Shown piece after piece: positions 23,801-34,480 of a stretch of DNA of 64,000 nt. Where the stretch lies: contig CP126198.1 of the NCBI GenBank assembly GCA_030272155.1, positions 3,844,001-3,908,000 on the forward strand, read 5' to 3'. The notes below the pieces were generated by a model. It searched no databases and was not told the DNA's origin. It saw only the letters and a program-made list of their open reading frames with translations. The DNA is from Tetradesmus obliquus. Lineage: Eukaryota > Chlorophyta > Chlorophyceae > Sphaeropleales > Scenedesmaceae. The number at the start of each line of letters is the position of its first letter. The stretch's first letter is position 1. The translations under genes were made by a program, and so were the position numbers.

Positions 23801-26800
23801 TGCTGCAGATGGGGCAGATGAAGAAGGCCAATTGGCTGGGGATGGATGGGATGATGTGGACTTTGGAGTGATCACTGACCCTGCGCCGTATGTTATTTTG
23901 CGGCTGCGTGACAACGCGGAGACGCGGGCGGTGTGGCCACACAAGTTTGAGCTGTACTATAAGGTGCGCGTGGCAGCTGCGAAAACCTGCAACCTCCAGT
24001 TCCTGATGTTTTCCGTGCGGTTTCGTGTGCTGTTGAGCCGCAGCCATTAGTCACAACAGCCAACTGACAGAACACTTGGTTTGCTGCCTCATTGGCTCAT
24101 ATCTTGGCTGCTGAACTGCACAGCTTGCGTACCTGTATTCAGCAGCATTCTGAACAGCTCATACATGTGCCTGCCTCAATCTTTCTTGTCCCCTGCAGAT
24201 CACACTGAATGAGAGTGACGATTTCCCAGACCCCAAGGGTGACCTGTCAAAGGGCGTGCACACCTGTCGCTCACAGCAACCCTCTGACCTCTCACGGTTG
24301 TGCCGCACTGCCTCGCTATTTTTTACCCCCTGCAGATCACACTGAGTGAGAGTGACGACTTCCCAGACCCCAAGGGTGACCTGCCAAAAGACGTGCACAC
24401 CTGGACAGGCAGCAACCCCCTGACCTCTGTGTGTTCACACATGTGCCTCACTGCCTCACTCTTTTTTATCCCATGCAGATCACACTGAGTGAGAGTGACG
24501 ACTTCCCAGACCCCAAGGGTGACCTGCCAAAGGGCGTGCACACCTGGACAGGCAGCAACCGCCCAATGCGGCCCGAGCTCGAAGCAGCAATGGAGGCAGT
24601 AGATGAGGGTGATGAAGAGACAGCAGCAGCGCTGCTGGCAGCAGCAGAGAAGGCTGAGATGGAGGAGGCGCAGGGAGGTGTGCCGCGCGGTGGTAACACG
24701 TTATATAACGGTTACAGGATGTTCACGGACGAGGACGGCACGGTTGTGGAGGAGGGGGATGCTGGCGCGGCGCCGGCGGCAGCTGCTGAAGTGGCGGATG
24801 AGGATGACGCTGAAGCAGGTGAGGCGGGGAAATTGAGACGGTGTATGGAGGCAGATAACAGCATACAGCAGCAGCGCTGAAAGACAGCTTGCTTGATCAT
24901 CTGCAGCTGCTGCTGCATTGAAGTGCCATGGTGCTGCTGCAGCTGGCACGCCTGCACATTGCCGAATCTCCATCAATGTCCCAGACATCTTTGCATGCAC
25001 CACCGCACTCTTTTCTCATCCTGATGTACTTGATGCATCAACCCCAACACCAACCTCCCGCATCACATCAACCATATGCCAGGCGCTGAGGGCGCCCCAG
25101 CCAAGGGCAAACACAACCACAAGTCCAAGGCATCTCTGCTTGATTGTGCTTTTGCCATACACCATGCATCAACCTCATACCTCATACCTCGTACCAAACC
25201 CTTGCCTGCGATGCGTATTGCGTACCATGCCAGGCGCTGAGGGCGCCCCAGCCAAGGGCAAGCGCGGCCGCAAGTCCAAGGCATCTTTGCATGCATGTGC
25301 TTTCTGCCGTACACCATGCATCAACCTCATACCCTCGCATGCGATGCGTATTGTACCATGCCAGGCGCAGAGGGCACTCCAGCCAAGGGCAAGCGCGGCC
25401 GCAAGTCCAAGGCAGCAGCAGCAGCAGGCGAGGGTGATGGCGGTGAGGGCGATGACGAGTACTACGATGATGGGGAGCTGCCTCGTGACATGTACGACCC
25501 GCCTGAGGAGCCGATGCAGATCCGCATGGAGTGGGTGCTCATCAACAAGGGTGAGTGGCCCTGCGGACAGCTGGACTTTTGTAATGGACAGCAGTTCGGA
25601 GCAGGATACTGTGTGCTTGCTGAATGGGGAGTTGTCGCAGATTCGCATGGAGTGGGTGCTCATCAACAAGGGTGATCGAAACAAGAGGAGACTGCAGACT
25701 AGGACAGCGGGCAGCAGTGCTTTTGGTTACTGTGTGCATGTGTTTGGTTTGAAGAGCTGGTGCAGATCCGCATGGAGTGGGTGCTCATCAACAAGGGTGA
25801 GGGGCACTAGATGAAATGGAGCAACATGGCTTCCTTCCGTGTGCACGGCAGACAGCTGCCAGCAGTGCATGCACTTTGATGGGTGGCAGCAGTGCAAGGC
25901 GAGTTGGCTGCATGCAAGCTGTGTATAGAGGTGATGCAGATACGCATGGAGTGGATACTCATCAACAAGGGTGAGCGAAACAAGAGAGGCTGCGCACAGC
26001 TGGCAGACTAGGACAGCATGGCGAGTGGCGAGTGGCTGTGTGCATGATGTTTATAGGTTGTAGCACATCCGCTTGGAGTGGGTGCTCATCAACGAGGGTG
26101 AGCAAAACAAGAGGAGACTGCAGACCAGGACAGCTGGCATCAGTGCTTGTGGGTGACTGTGTGCATGCGTCTGGTTTGCGGAGTCGGTGCAGATCCGCAT
26201 GGAGTGGGTGCTCATCAACAAGGGTGAGCGAAAGAAGCGAGCCTGCAGGTATCGACGGCTGGCAGCAGTGTGTGTTTGTGTATGGCGAGTGGCTGCATGC
26301 ATGCTCTTGTCTATGCAGGAGGCGTGCTGTACTGCGGCCTCCCCGTATGCGGTGAATGCGCTGTTCTGCTTTCCCAGCGTTCTGTGCGGCACAATACAAA
26401 CGCCCTGGCCCCCCTGTTCCCGAGCGTATGGTGCTGCTTCATCACGTGTCTGCTGCTGCGTCTGCTGCTGCTGCTGCTGCCAGACCCCAAGGGCTCGGAG
26501 CCTTTCCCCTTCCAGCTGGCTGCGCTGTCACACTTCAGGACCAAGGACCAGATGAGGTGCGGCGCAGCGGCATGAAGCCTTGAAATGGATTCACAAGGGC
26601 AGCAGCGTCAGCGCTGCATGGCCCTTATATTCTCAACTATAATTTTAAAGATAATTAAATGATCACAGAATTTAGTAATCATAGCATGCCCATGCATTGC
26701 ACGCATTTGGCAGTTTGTTACCTGTCTCACTCTCCTGTCCTTTCCTGCAGGTACGGCGAGCTGGTGCGGGTGCTGGGCCTGGGCGGCGTCGTCACGTTTG

Positions 26801-28337
26801 ACTACTCGCAGGACCCCCGCAAGGCGCGCCTGGTGGGCTGCGACGAGGACTACGTCAACTTCGAGGGTGGGTGTAGGGTTCAGCAGTCCGGCAAGGCAGT
26901 AGGGTTCAGCAGCAGGGCAGGTTTAACAAGCAGCATATAGTGATGCGCAGCAGGGCATGGCAGTTTGGTCTCCAAGGTGTTCAGTGGCTTTGTGTGGCAG
27001 CCAGCAACCCGAGTCATCGGCATGATGTCAGTGCCATGGGTGCAGCTTGAAAGCCACCTGTGTCAGTAACCACCTCAATGGAGTGCAACACAGGGTGCAT
27101 ACACTTGCATTCGATTGCTGCTGTTGCCATATGTATGTACGTATGCACCTGTTGCCATATGTATGTACGTATGCTCCTGTTGCCATATGTATGTACATAT
27201 GCACCTGTTGCCATATGTATGTACGTATGCACCTGTTGCCATATGTATGTGCGTATGCACCTGCAGGTGACCGCCGCGAGGCGATATAAGTCAACAGCCA
27301 TGGCTCTTCCATACATCTACATACCCTCTCACACATGCCTGTACATGCCGCTCTGCTCCATTTGTTGATGCACCTGCAGGCGACCGTCGCGAGGCGGTGT
27401 ACATTGACAGCCACGACGCCGACGTCATGTTCTGCCCCGGCAGCCGCACCCACTTTGAGCTCATGGCACGCAAGGGCCTGAGCGACCACGTGGTGTGGCA
27501 CCCCGGGGCGTTAGGACTGCCTGGTTTGGAGCTGCAGCCGCGCTTCTTTGCGCAAGTGGGCGCGGGGCGGCTGGCGCTGCCCAAAAAGTGAGTGCATTTA
27601 GTGTATTGTCGAAAGGCCTCCTGCACATGGTTTAAATTGGTGCTGTGTTCCTGCAGCGGCTGTACTGCTGGCGCAGGCTGTGTGCATGCTGCGTATGCCA
27701 GGAAGCAGCAGTTGTATTGTTTTGTGGTGTGGCACCCCGGGGCGCTGGGCCTGCCTTGAGCTGGAGCACCGCTTCTTTGCGCAAGTGGGCGCGGGGCGGC
27801 TGGTACTGCCTGAAAAGTCAGAGCTTGTTCTAGTGGGCTGAGGTTGGCATAATGTCATATTGCTGCAACATCTCAATGCCCGCATGCATGTTCATACATG
27901 GCCATATGACCTCCGCCAAATTGCTGCCTGAAAACCGATGCATGTATTCTGGCCGCGGCGCAGGGGCTGCCTGCCCTGCGTGACAATCCTCACCTGTGAG
28001 CAGCGCCATGTGGCTAGTTTGACCAACATGCGGCTAACCAACAAGTTCTGCTCCTGCGTTTGCTTGCACTGCTGCTGCTGCCCGTCCCGCACCTCACCCC
28101 TCTCTCCCCAGGCTGGCTCCAGGCAAGAAGTGGCGGGGCGAGTACGTGATCCGCTACCACCCTCGCTACTGGGACCCTCCTGTCTTTGACAGCGAAGGCA
28201 TGCAGCCGATGCCGCAGCTGCACCCGCGTGCAGACGATGCAGATGATGATGATGGCTTGGACGATGCAGAGCATGTTGAGGGCATCACAAGCAGCAAGCT
28301 GGGAGGTGGCTGGGATGTGCCGCTGTCAGACGAGTAG
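20634..28337 (+). CDS. Hexose-6-phosphate mutarotase-like protein (aldose 1-epimerase / apospory-associated C family)
   Basis: Family members interconvert alpha and beta anomers of hexose 6-phosphates (EC 5.1.3.15). Exons: 20634-20659, 20760-20963, 21483-21609, 22090-22181, 22625-22718, 23062-23233, 23569-23963, 24479-24818, 25365-25550, 26484-26556, 26751-26866, 27380-27587, 28112-28337. They sum to 753 codons (752 aa), about twice the usual length. Residues 1 to about 77 are Ser/Arg/Ala-rich and look like an organelle transit peptide. Fold motifs: MHPRGHTVEIHLQGATITRW, GTDLLFTRSDAVFEEGEAI, SGIPLAFPQWRDG, YVILRLRDN with AVWPHKFELYYKV, PFPFQLAALSHFRT, VVWHPGA, LAPGKKWRGEYVI. Long acidic and poly-Ala insertions separate them. 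By eye, the usual HGFAR motif reads NGFAD and the late catalytic glutamate aligns with glycine, so activity is uncertain. Spliced junctions all match in phase. A TGTAA motif lies about 125 bases after the stop. Confidence 0.78.
21745..21790 (+). repeat. Copy of the 3' edge and donor of exon 21483-21609
   Basis: GATCCACCTGCAGGTGTGGC at about 21756 repeats the exon end and donor (GATCCACCTGCAGGTGCGGC) at 21599-21618, in the downstream intron. Confidence 0.6.
23335..23568 (+). repeat. Two copies of the 5' edge of exon 23569-23963
   Basis: The acceptor and first codons (DIDAMYDQDE) recur upstream at about 23351-23370 and 23454-23487. Each copy has a GCGCAG or ACGCAG acceptor and substitutions. 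They lie in the intron before the intact exon. Confidence 0.7.
24180..24478 (+). repeat. Two upstream copies of the 5' edge of exon 24479-24818
   Basis: Each copy carries a TGCAG acceptor and then the start of the exon (ITLSESDDFPDPKGDL), at 24199 and 24336. The intact exon starts at 24479. The period is about 140 bases. The copy at 24336 keeps some 75 exon bases nearly unchanged. Confidence 0.85.
25070..25364 (+). repeat. Two upstream copies of the 5' edge of exon 25365-25550
   Basis: The acceptor plus GAEGAPAKGKRGRKSKA-coding sequence occurs at about 25083 and 25233 before the intact exon at 25365. The intron text TTTGCATGCATGTGCTTT and ACACCATGCATCAACC is duplicated with it. Period is about 130-150 bases. 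Confidence 0.85.
25630..26235 (+). repeat. Five downstream copies of the 3' edge and donor of exon 25365-25550
   Basis: The sequence coding MEWVLINKG with its GGGTGAG-type donor recurs at about 25640, 25765, 25940, 26065 and 26190, spaced roughly 120-170 bases apart. All have diverged slightly. One copy (25670) has GGGTGATC and one (26065) has AACGAGGG. Each is a potential decoy 5' splice site. Confidence 0.85.
27123..27262. repeat. 28-base minisatellite, five units
   Basis: Unit GTTGCCATATGTATGTACGT plus ATGCACCT is repeated at 27123, 27151, 27179, 27207 and 27235 with one or two substitutions each. It lies in a mutarotase intron and its last unit leads straight into the CACCTGCAG acceptor copy of the next feature. 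Confidence 0.95.
27255..27300 (+). repeat. Upstream copy of the 5' edge of exon 27380-27587
   Basis: CACCTGCAGGTGACCGCCGC at about 27259 repeats the acceptor and first codons (CACCTGCAGGCGACCGTCGC) of the intact exon at 27380. Confidence 0.8.
27715..27830 (+). repeat. Downstream copy of the 3' half of exon 27380-27587
   Basis: About 95 bases coding VVWHPGALGLP through QVGAGRL and the donor region recur downstream of the intact exon. A short deletion breaks the frame (an in-frame TGA follows the GLP codons). It can only be intronic. Confidence 0.8.
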
Positions 28338-29049
28338 GGCAGGGCAGGGCAGAGGTGCTGCTTGAATGCTTGCAGGACGGCGTGAGGAATGCTTCATGTG
28401 GCAGAGGGAGCTGCTGCTGCGCGCTGGCGCTGTGAAAGCAGCAGGCGGAGCAGCGCATGCTGTAACAACACGGTCTTGGTATGCACCAATTTGCATCAAC
28501 TGGCACGTTTTTTGTGTTTTCATTGCTGCTAGATTGCAGTTGGCCGCTAGGTTGCCCATTGCCCGTTAGGTAGTGCACTGCAGCACTGCGGCGGAGTGAT
28601 CAACGTTGATGGCACGATAGAATAAACGTTTATCCTGAATAGAAAACAACGCTGCTAACAGCATATATTAGTATACAAGAAAGAGTAAGAAAACCTCTTA
28701 CACCGTGGGACTGAGGGCGGCAAAACGGGTCAACAGATTGTTACGATGCCAGGGTTGCGAGGGCCTGAACAGCACAACAGATCCATGCTTAGGATCAGCA
28801 ATTCTGCTTGTTTAGATGGGGCCTGTTGCTGTACGTCTATGTACACGTGTTCTTCGACACCTGTCGTGGGAGGATCGCCTGAAAAGGTGTCGACGCTTCC
28901 ACTCGCCTTCAGTGACCTCGGTCAAAAACACCTAACACAGTTGCAGACCCTGTAGTCTACCATACAGCGGCAACAACTGCTGTCGGAAGCAGTACCGCTG
29001 CAGTTCTGCCAGTTTCAGCCTGACAGGCGCAGCACACGTGTGCAACACC
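28338..29049. other. Spacer between mutarotase stop and the 1014-residue gene
   Basis: Holds the mutarotase 3' UTR (TGTAA near 28460) and the promoter side of the next plus-strand gene. The part at 28610-28700 is AT-rich. No coding exon is supported. Confidence 0.5.
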
Positions 29050-32000
29050 ATGCTGCCTCAAAGCAGCAACATCGGCATACGCAGGCAGCTTTGTTCGTGC
29101 CCACGGCCTGCTGCTGTGCAGCTGGCAGCAGTAGGCAGGACTCTGCACAGGTCATTTGTTGCAGCAGCTGCTTCTGCACCAGCTCAGCAGCAAGATGCAA
29201 ACCAGCCTCAACCTAGGAAAAGGCGAAGCAGGACAAGACACTCTAGCAACAGCAGCAGTAGCAGCAGCAGCGCTGTCGCCAACAGCACAGAAAAACCTGT
29301 AGGCCCTGCACGCAAGACCAGCACACCTGACAGTGCACCAAGCAGCAGCAGCACCAGCAGCGACCCTAAGGACCCTCTGCCAGAGCCCTACTCCTTAGAA
29401 ACCTGCACGCATCTGCTCTCCCTCCACAGCGCCTTCCTCAGCCACTACTGCAGCAGCGCCGACAGCAGCAGCAGCACTGACAGCTCCGCCACAGAGCAGC
29501 AGCACCAGCGCGCTGCTGCGGCTGTCCTGCAGCCTCATGCAAAGCCGGGTGACTACTGGCTGTTTGTGCGCTGCGGCAGCCTGTTGAACAGGGAGCCTGG
29601 CCCTGGCAGTGCTGCTGTGGCTGTGCTGCAGCTGTGGCAAGTGGGGAAAGGCCTTGGGGACTGCACGCTGTGGAGGCTTGACAGCAGCGGACTGCCAACA
29701 GGAGCTGCCTTTTTCAGCCTGACAGGTGAGAGCTGACTGAAGCAGCAAAACGAAACGTTTGGGGCAACGCGGGGCTGCTTGGCATTATGCTTCAAGTCGG
29801 GAGTTGTTTCTGACAGCAGCACGTCATGTGCAGAGAGGTGCTACCGACCCAGGTTGTGGGCAGACTGCATTGGGGGCGCACAAAGTGATGGTGGCACATG
29901 GGACAGCAGGCGCTGAGCGACATGTTGCATGTGCAGTGGCTGCTCATTCAAGCGCAGCACCTCGCGCCCCACATGTTGATGCTGGCACATGCGCCAGCAG
30001 GCGCTGCGCATGCTGTCACAAGTGCAGCGACTGCTCATTCACGCGCAGCACCTGATGCTGCTTGCGCGCAGCGCCTGCTGCTAAGGATGTGCAACACCTG
30101 TAACCTGTCACTTGTCAGGTGTACCTCTTTGCAGAGTTCAGAAAGGTGTCTGACGACGTCATGTGCTGTTAGGAAAGTGTGACGTCAACTGCCTTGTAAT
30201 TTCACTTTTCACTCTTGCGCCGCCTGTGCAGAACTCAAGAATGTTTCCGACCGCCTCATATGCAAGGAATCCCGGAACTCCATATCGCTGCTGACATGTG
30301 TGACCTGTCACTTGTCACTTGTCACTCCTGTGCAGAGTTTGAGAAGATTTACGACTGCTTTATGTGCAAGAAAGCCCGGAACTCCATCTTACTGCTCCCA
30401 TGTAATGACCTGTCACATGTCACTTGTTTCTTGTCATTTGTCACCCATGTGCAGAGTTTGAGAAGGTGTCTGAACGCTTCATGTGCAGAAAGGCCAGGAA
30501 TGCAAACTCACTGTTGTCACGTCGAACCTGTCACCTGCCACTTGTCACTTGTCGTTCCTTTTGCAGAGTTTGAGAAGATTTCTGACCGCTTCATGTGCAA
30601 GAAAGCCCGGAACTCCATCTCTCTGCTGACCACACCCAAGCAGCTGCTGCAGCTGCAAGAGGAGCTACTGTACCAGCAGCACAACAACACCATACGGGGC
30701 TATGCCTTGGGCGCCAGGCTGCTAACCTGGACAAACAAGACCTTTGGAGATGGCTTCAAGTTGGTAGCGAAAGGAGGGCCAGAAGCAGAGCCAGAGCAGC
30801 GGGCAGTGGCAGCAGCCAGGGCAGGCACTGTCACAAGGTCGCTATATGAGATACAGCGGGAAGCGCGGGTTGCACGGGCCAAGAAAAGTGCTGGCGGCAA
30901 CGACAGCAGCAGCAGCAGCAGCAGCAGCGGCAGCGGCAGCAGCAGTAGCGCTGCAGACGGCAGCTGTGCTGCAGATGGCAGCAGCGCTGCAGACGGCAGC
31001 AGCGCTGCAGAAGTTGCTGCTGGCCGCACTGCAGCATTGCTGCTCGTTGCGCGGCACAACTGGCGGCACAGGGTGATGACTAAGCGGGTGCTGGAGGGCA
31101 GAACAAGAAGCAGCAGACATACTGGCTGGAGTAGCAGCAGCGGTGACACCGCCGACAGCAGCAGCAGCAGCAGCAGCAGCAGCTGGATGAACGTCCGGGT
31201 AAGAGGCAGCATAGTGAGCCAACGCTGCATTGAGCTACGGAGGACTGCACAGTTCAGGCGCGAGCGAGCTGCTGCAAACAAATCCTGGCAGGACACAGCG
31301 GCAGCTAAGGCCCTGGACCGCACAGGCAAATACATCGGCAGGCAGCAGCGTCAGGCAGGTGACTCAGGACGGGCAGCTGCAGCGCTGCTGGCAGCAGCTG
31401 CTGCCGGCCCAGCAGCTGAGTATGTGTGGCCTGCAGCAGTACCAGAGTGCCTGCCAACAGATCTGGAGCTAGATCGGACCCAGCTTGGGCAACGGCAGGT
31501 TATTCTGGAAGATATTGCATTCGGCAGGGAGGATCTGGCAGACACACATGCTGCACTGGCTGCTGTAGTGCCTGCAGCTGTTGCTGCTGTAGCTGAGCCG
31601 CCGAGTGCGTCGATGGCTGCAGTAGCAGAGCAGCAAGCAGCAGTGGCAGCAGAACAGCAGGCAGCAGTAGCAGCAGCAGCAGCAGCAGCAGCGGCAGCAG
31701 CAGCAGCAGACCACCAAGTGTACCGTATGGAAGACCTGGAGCAGCGAGCAGAGGCAGCAGAGGCAGCACGTGCAGCAGGTCGGCAGCTGAAGGGTGGGCA
31801 GGTGAGGCTGCCTGGGTGTGGCTGTATGAATGATTGAATGAGCTACGCGTGGAGTGTAAAACCTTCACACGCGCGTAAGTTGAGGAAGGGTGTGCGTGTG
31901 ACGATGGGCAAACCCCATGCGCCTTCACACCCCCTACCATTGTGGCTGCAGGCAAACTGCAGGGTATCAGGGCAGGTCTTGCTGAGCTGCATTTCATGCT

Positions 32001-32102
32001 GGGCTGGACAGCAAGTCAGCAGCATACTCTACCAATGACAAGCAGTGAGCTAGAGGCTGTATGACTGAGCAGCACAACATCAACTCCTCCTGCTCCTACT
32101 GC

Positions 32103-32145
<43 letters not shown>

Positions 32146-33360
32146 AGGGGCTAGCTGTGGTGCCGGACCCCAACCGCCCCTTCACCATCACCATGTACAA
32201 CCCCAAAGATGGCCAGGACTACGTAGTAGCACACTACGAGCCGCATGCATTGCAGCACGCTGTCTCCAGCAGCAGCAGCAGCAGCAGTCCCGTGGTGCAG
32301 CTGTGCGAGCTGTTCAACTCGCGCAAGAAGTACCTGCGCATGCAGCGCGTGAGTGCAGAGAGCAACCAGCTCATGGCACTTGCGGGCACGCGCATTCCCC
32401 GCAGGGGCGGCGGCCCGACTGCACACTACGGCAGATACCACGACGACGTTGGTGAGGTGCTGCTTTGGGCTGTCTGCTGTGTGCAGACTCTGGCAGCTTA
32501 ACTGTGTGCGCCTTGCATGAGTGATGAGCAATGCTGACGACTGTTGATGGAAGTGGCTGGCTATGTGCTGCAAGCCTGCAACATGTCCTGCGCAGACACC
32601 ACAACGACGTTGGTTAGGCCCAAAGCCTTGGGCTGCTGTGTCACATGTCACGCTGCTAGATGGGAAACACGTGGCTGCCGTGTGGCTGCTGATGGGGCTC
32701 CGTAGGGTATGCTGCATTGCCAGTCATGGTGTCTGCTTTGGTCGCTGTCTGGTTGCTTCTCTGGTGCGCCTTGCATGAGTGATAGTCAGTGCTGCCGGCT
32801 GCCGTGAATTGCTGCGGCTTCCTGGGTGTTGTAATTAGTGTAATGTAATGTGATGTGATGAAATGAATTGTGATTTACTATGATGTAATGTAAGCCCGCA
32901 AAATGTCCTGCAGAATGTCCTGCGCTGCTGGCAGTGCTGTGCTTATCTGGTGACAGCTCCTTGCAGACAGTGATTGCCCACTACTGGCGCATGCCATTTT
33001 GCCTGCTGCTGCTGCAGGCGCCGAGGCAGACTGCTTTTCGCTGGACGTGTGGCCTGACCTGCGCACTGCTGGCAGCTTCCGGCAGGTGTCATCGCTGTGG
33101 GTGCACGGCATTGCACAGCTGGTGTGGGCCTGCAATGCAGAGGCAGCAGCGCAGGTCAGGAGCCGCGCTGCAAAGGAGAAAGAAGAAGAGGATGAGAATG
33201 CTGAGGCTGCTGATGACACACCTAGCAGCAGCAGCGGCGGCGGCGTCAGCAGCAGCAGCAGCAGCAGCAGCAAAATCAGCGGGGGCAGCAGCAGCAGCAG
33301 CAGCAAGAGGCAGTCTGGCCTTGGCAGCTACAGCACTGCAAGGGCACTGGAAGAGTGGGC

Positions 33361-33397
<37 letters not shown>

Positions 33398-34480
33398 GCT
33401 GCGCGTGTGAAGAACAATGCGCCCCCTAACTTCCCCTCACCCTGCCTGCTGGGCAGCCCCTTCACCACGCTTGCCGTCACCCACAACTACCACAGCCTGC
33501 TGCATGCAGAGCCGCGCGAGCACCCCTTCAGCTACATTGCCTGGCTGGATGTGCTGGGGCCGGGCAGTGTTATGCAGGTGGGCCTGCTGCCATAGCACAG
33601 TGTGTGGTTGCTGGCCAGTGCACAGTTGTGCGGTGTGCTTTGGCCAGGCAGTGTCGTGGAGGTGGGTCGGCTGTCATACTAAGCTAGTAGCAGAGCGTGT
33701 GGTTGCTTGCCAGGGCACATGCCTGGGGCCGCATCAGCAGGAGGCCGGTCTGGCTGACTGCTGTCCTGGGCTTCGCGCCGCTCAGCTTGCAGGCATGCCA
33801 CTGTCCTAGCAGAGTAACATGTATGTACATAACTTCCAAAGTTCATCATACATTATTATCAACTCACAGACACGGCAAGGCTCTAAAAGCGCATTATATC
33901 TTCTGCTGCCAGCAACATACGGTATGTTCTTTCTGTTGTCACTGTCTGCGACAGGTGGGCTACTTCTGGCTGACTGCCGGCCTGGCCTTCACGCCCCTGG
34001 ACGGCAGCGCGCTGTACATCGATGTGCGGCTGGTGCCGCACTGCAGCGACCCCTGCACTGTGACCAAGCACACAGAGAAGCTGGAGGGACGGTGAGACAC
34101 CTGCGGCTGGGGAACTGCTAGTCAGCTGTACAGCGCTGATGCGGGCGGTGTTATTTGTGTTATTTGTGTTATTTGTGTTATTTGTGCGGCACTCGTGAGG
34201 CACGTGAATTATTGGCCCCTGCGCTCGCCTCTGTGATGCAGCAGCAATTGCTGCATTGCGCTGCGCTGGTTCAGCAAGCCAGATGGTGCTGTGCTGATTG
34301 TACGTGCTCTGCTTGCCTCACTGCTGCCGCCGCTGCTGCTGCTGCAGGTATGGTGCTGCGCTGTTCATCAAGCCGGCTGTGGTGGAGACCAATGCCAAGC
34401 TGTGGGCAGAGTTTGACCAGCGGCAGCAGGAGGCAATTGAGCAGCGCTACGCTGCAAACCGGCAGCACAAGTACGTGTGA
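29050..34480 (+). CDS. Unrecognised 1014-residue protein with organelle-type presequence
   Basis: I do not recognise a known family. Exons: 29050-29725, 30567-31801, 32148-32451, 33018-33577, 33955-34091, 34348-34480. They sum to 1015 codons with all phases matching, which supports one gene. The start MLPQSSNIGIRRQLCSCP and the following Arg/Ser/Ala-rich, acid-poor stretch resemble a mitochondrial or plastid targeting sequence. Ordered-looking blocks are separated by Ser, Ala and Gln homopolymer: WLFVRCGSLLN to LWRLDSSGLP; FEKISDRFMCKKARNSI to LGARLLTWTNKTFGDG; VVPDPNRPFTITMYNPKDG; LCELFNSRKKYLRM; FSLDVWPDLRTAGSFRQVSS; FTTLAVTHNYHSLLHAEPRE; and GYFWLTAGLAFTPLDGSALY. The protein ends in a charged helix-like tail. 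The many W/Y/F-rich blocks suggest a folded soluble protein. No signal for a catalytic site is evident. Confidence 0.72.
29890..30060 (+). repeat. Intronic tandem duplication, about 100-base unit
   Basis: The text GGCACATGGGACAGCAGGCG ... GACTGCTCATTCACGCGCAG occurs twice in a row with scattered substitutions, inside the first intron of the 1014-residue gene. It shows tandem duplication away from an exon edge. Confidence 0.7.
30125..30566 (+). repeat. Four upstream copies of the 5' edge of exon 30567-31801
   Basis: The acceptor plus EFEKISDRFMCKKARNSI-coding sequence recurs at about 30134, 30231, 30336 and 30454 before the intact copy at 30567, with a spacing near 100-120 bases. The connecting intron text (repeated CACTTGTCAC and CCTGTCA) is duplicated as well. 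Divergence increases upstream. Confidence 0.88.
32104..32142. repeat. (CTG)13 tract before a 3' splice site
   Basis: Thirteen CTG units are followed by CTTAG and the exon at 32148 of the 1014-residue gene. Confidence 0.97.
32595..32630 (+). repeat. Copy of the 3' edge of exon 32148-32451
   Basis: CACCACAACGACGTTGGTTA at about 32599 repeats the exon end and donor CCACGACGACGTTGGTGAGG. The donor in the copy is lost (GGTTAG). Confidence 0.55.
33615..33805 (+). repeat. Echoes of the exon 33018-33577 end and of the exon 33955-34091 start
   Basis: About 33636-33680 repeats the exon end (GGGCAGTGTTATGCAGGTGG) in degraded form. About 33741-33800 repeats the GYFWLTAGLAFTPL coding region upstream of its intact exon. 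Both edges of the same intron are thus duplicated inside it. Confidence 0.6.
34151..34186. repeat. 9-base tandem repeat, four units
   Basis: TTATTTGTG is repeated four times without change, just after the donor at 34092 in the last intron of the 1014-residue gene. Confidence 0.95.

Noticed and set aside
27123..27262. Regular 28-base repeats that superficially resemble a CRISPR array
   Set aside because: Units are contiguous with no unique spacers, and the context is a eukaryotic intron. It is a minisatellite.
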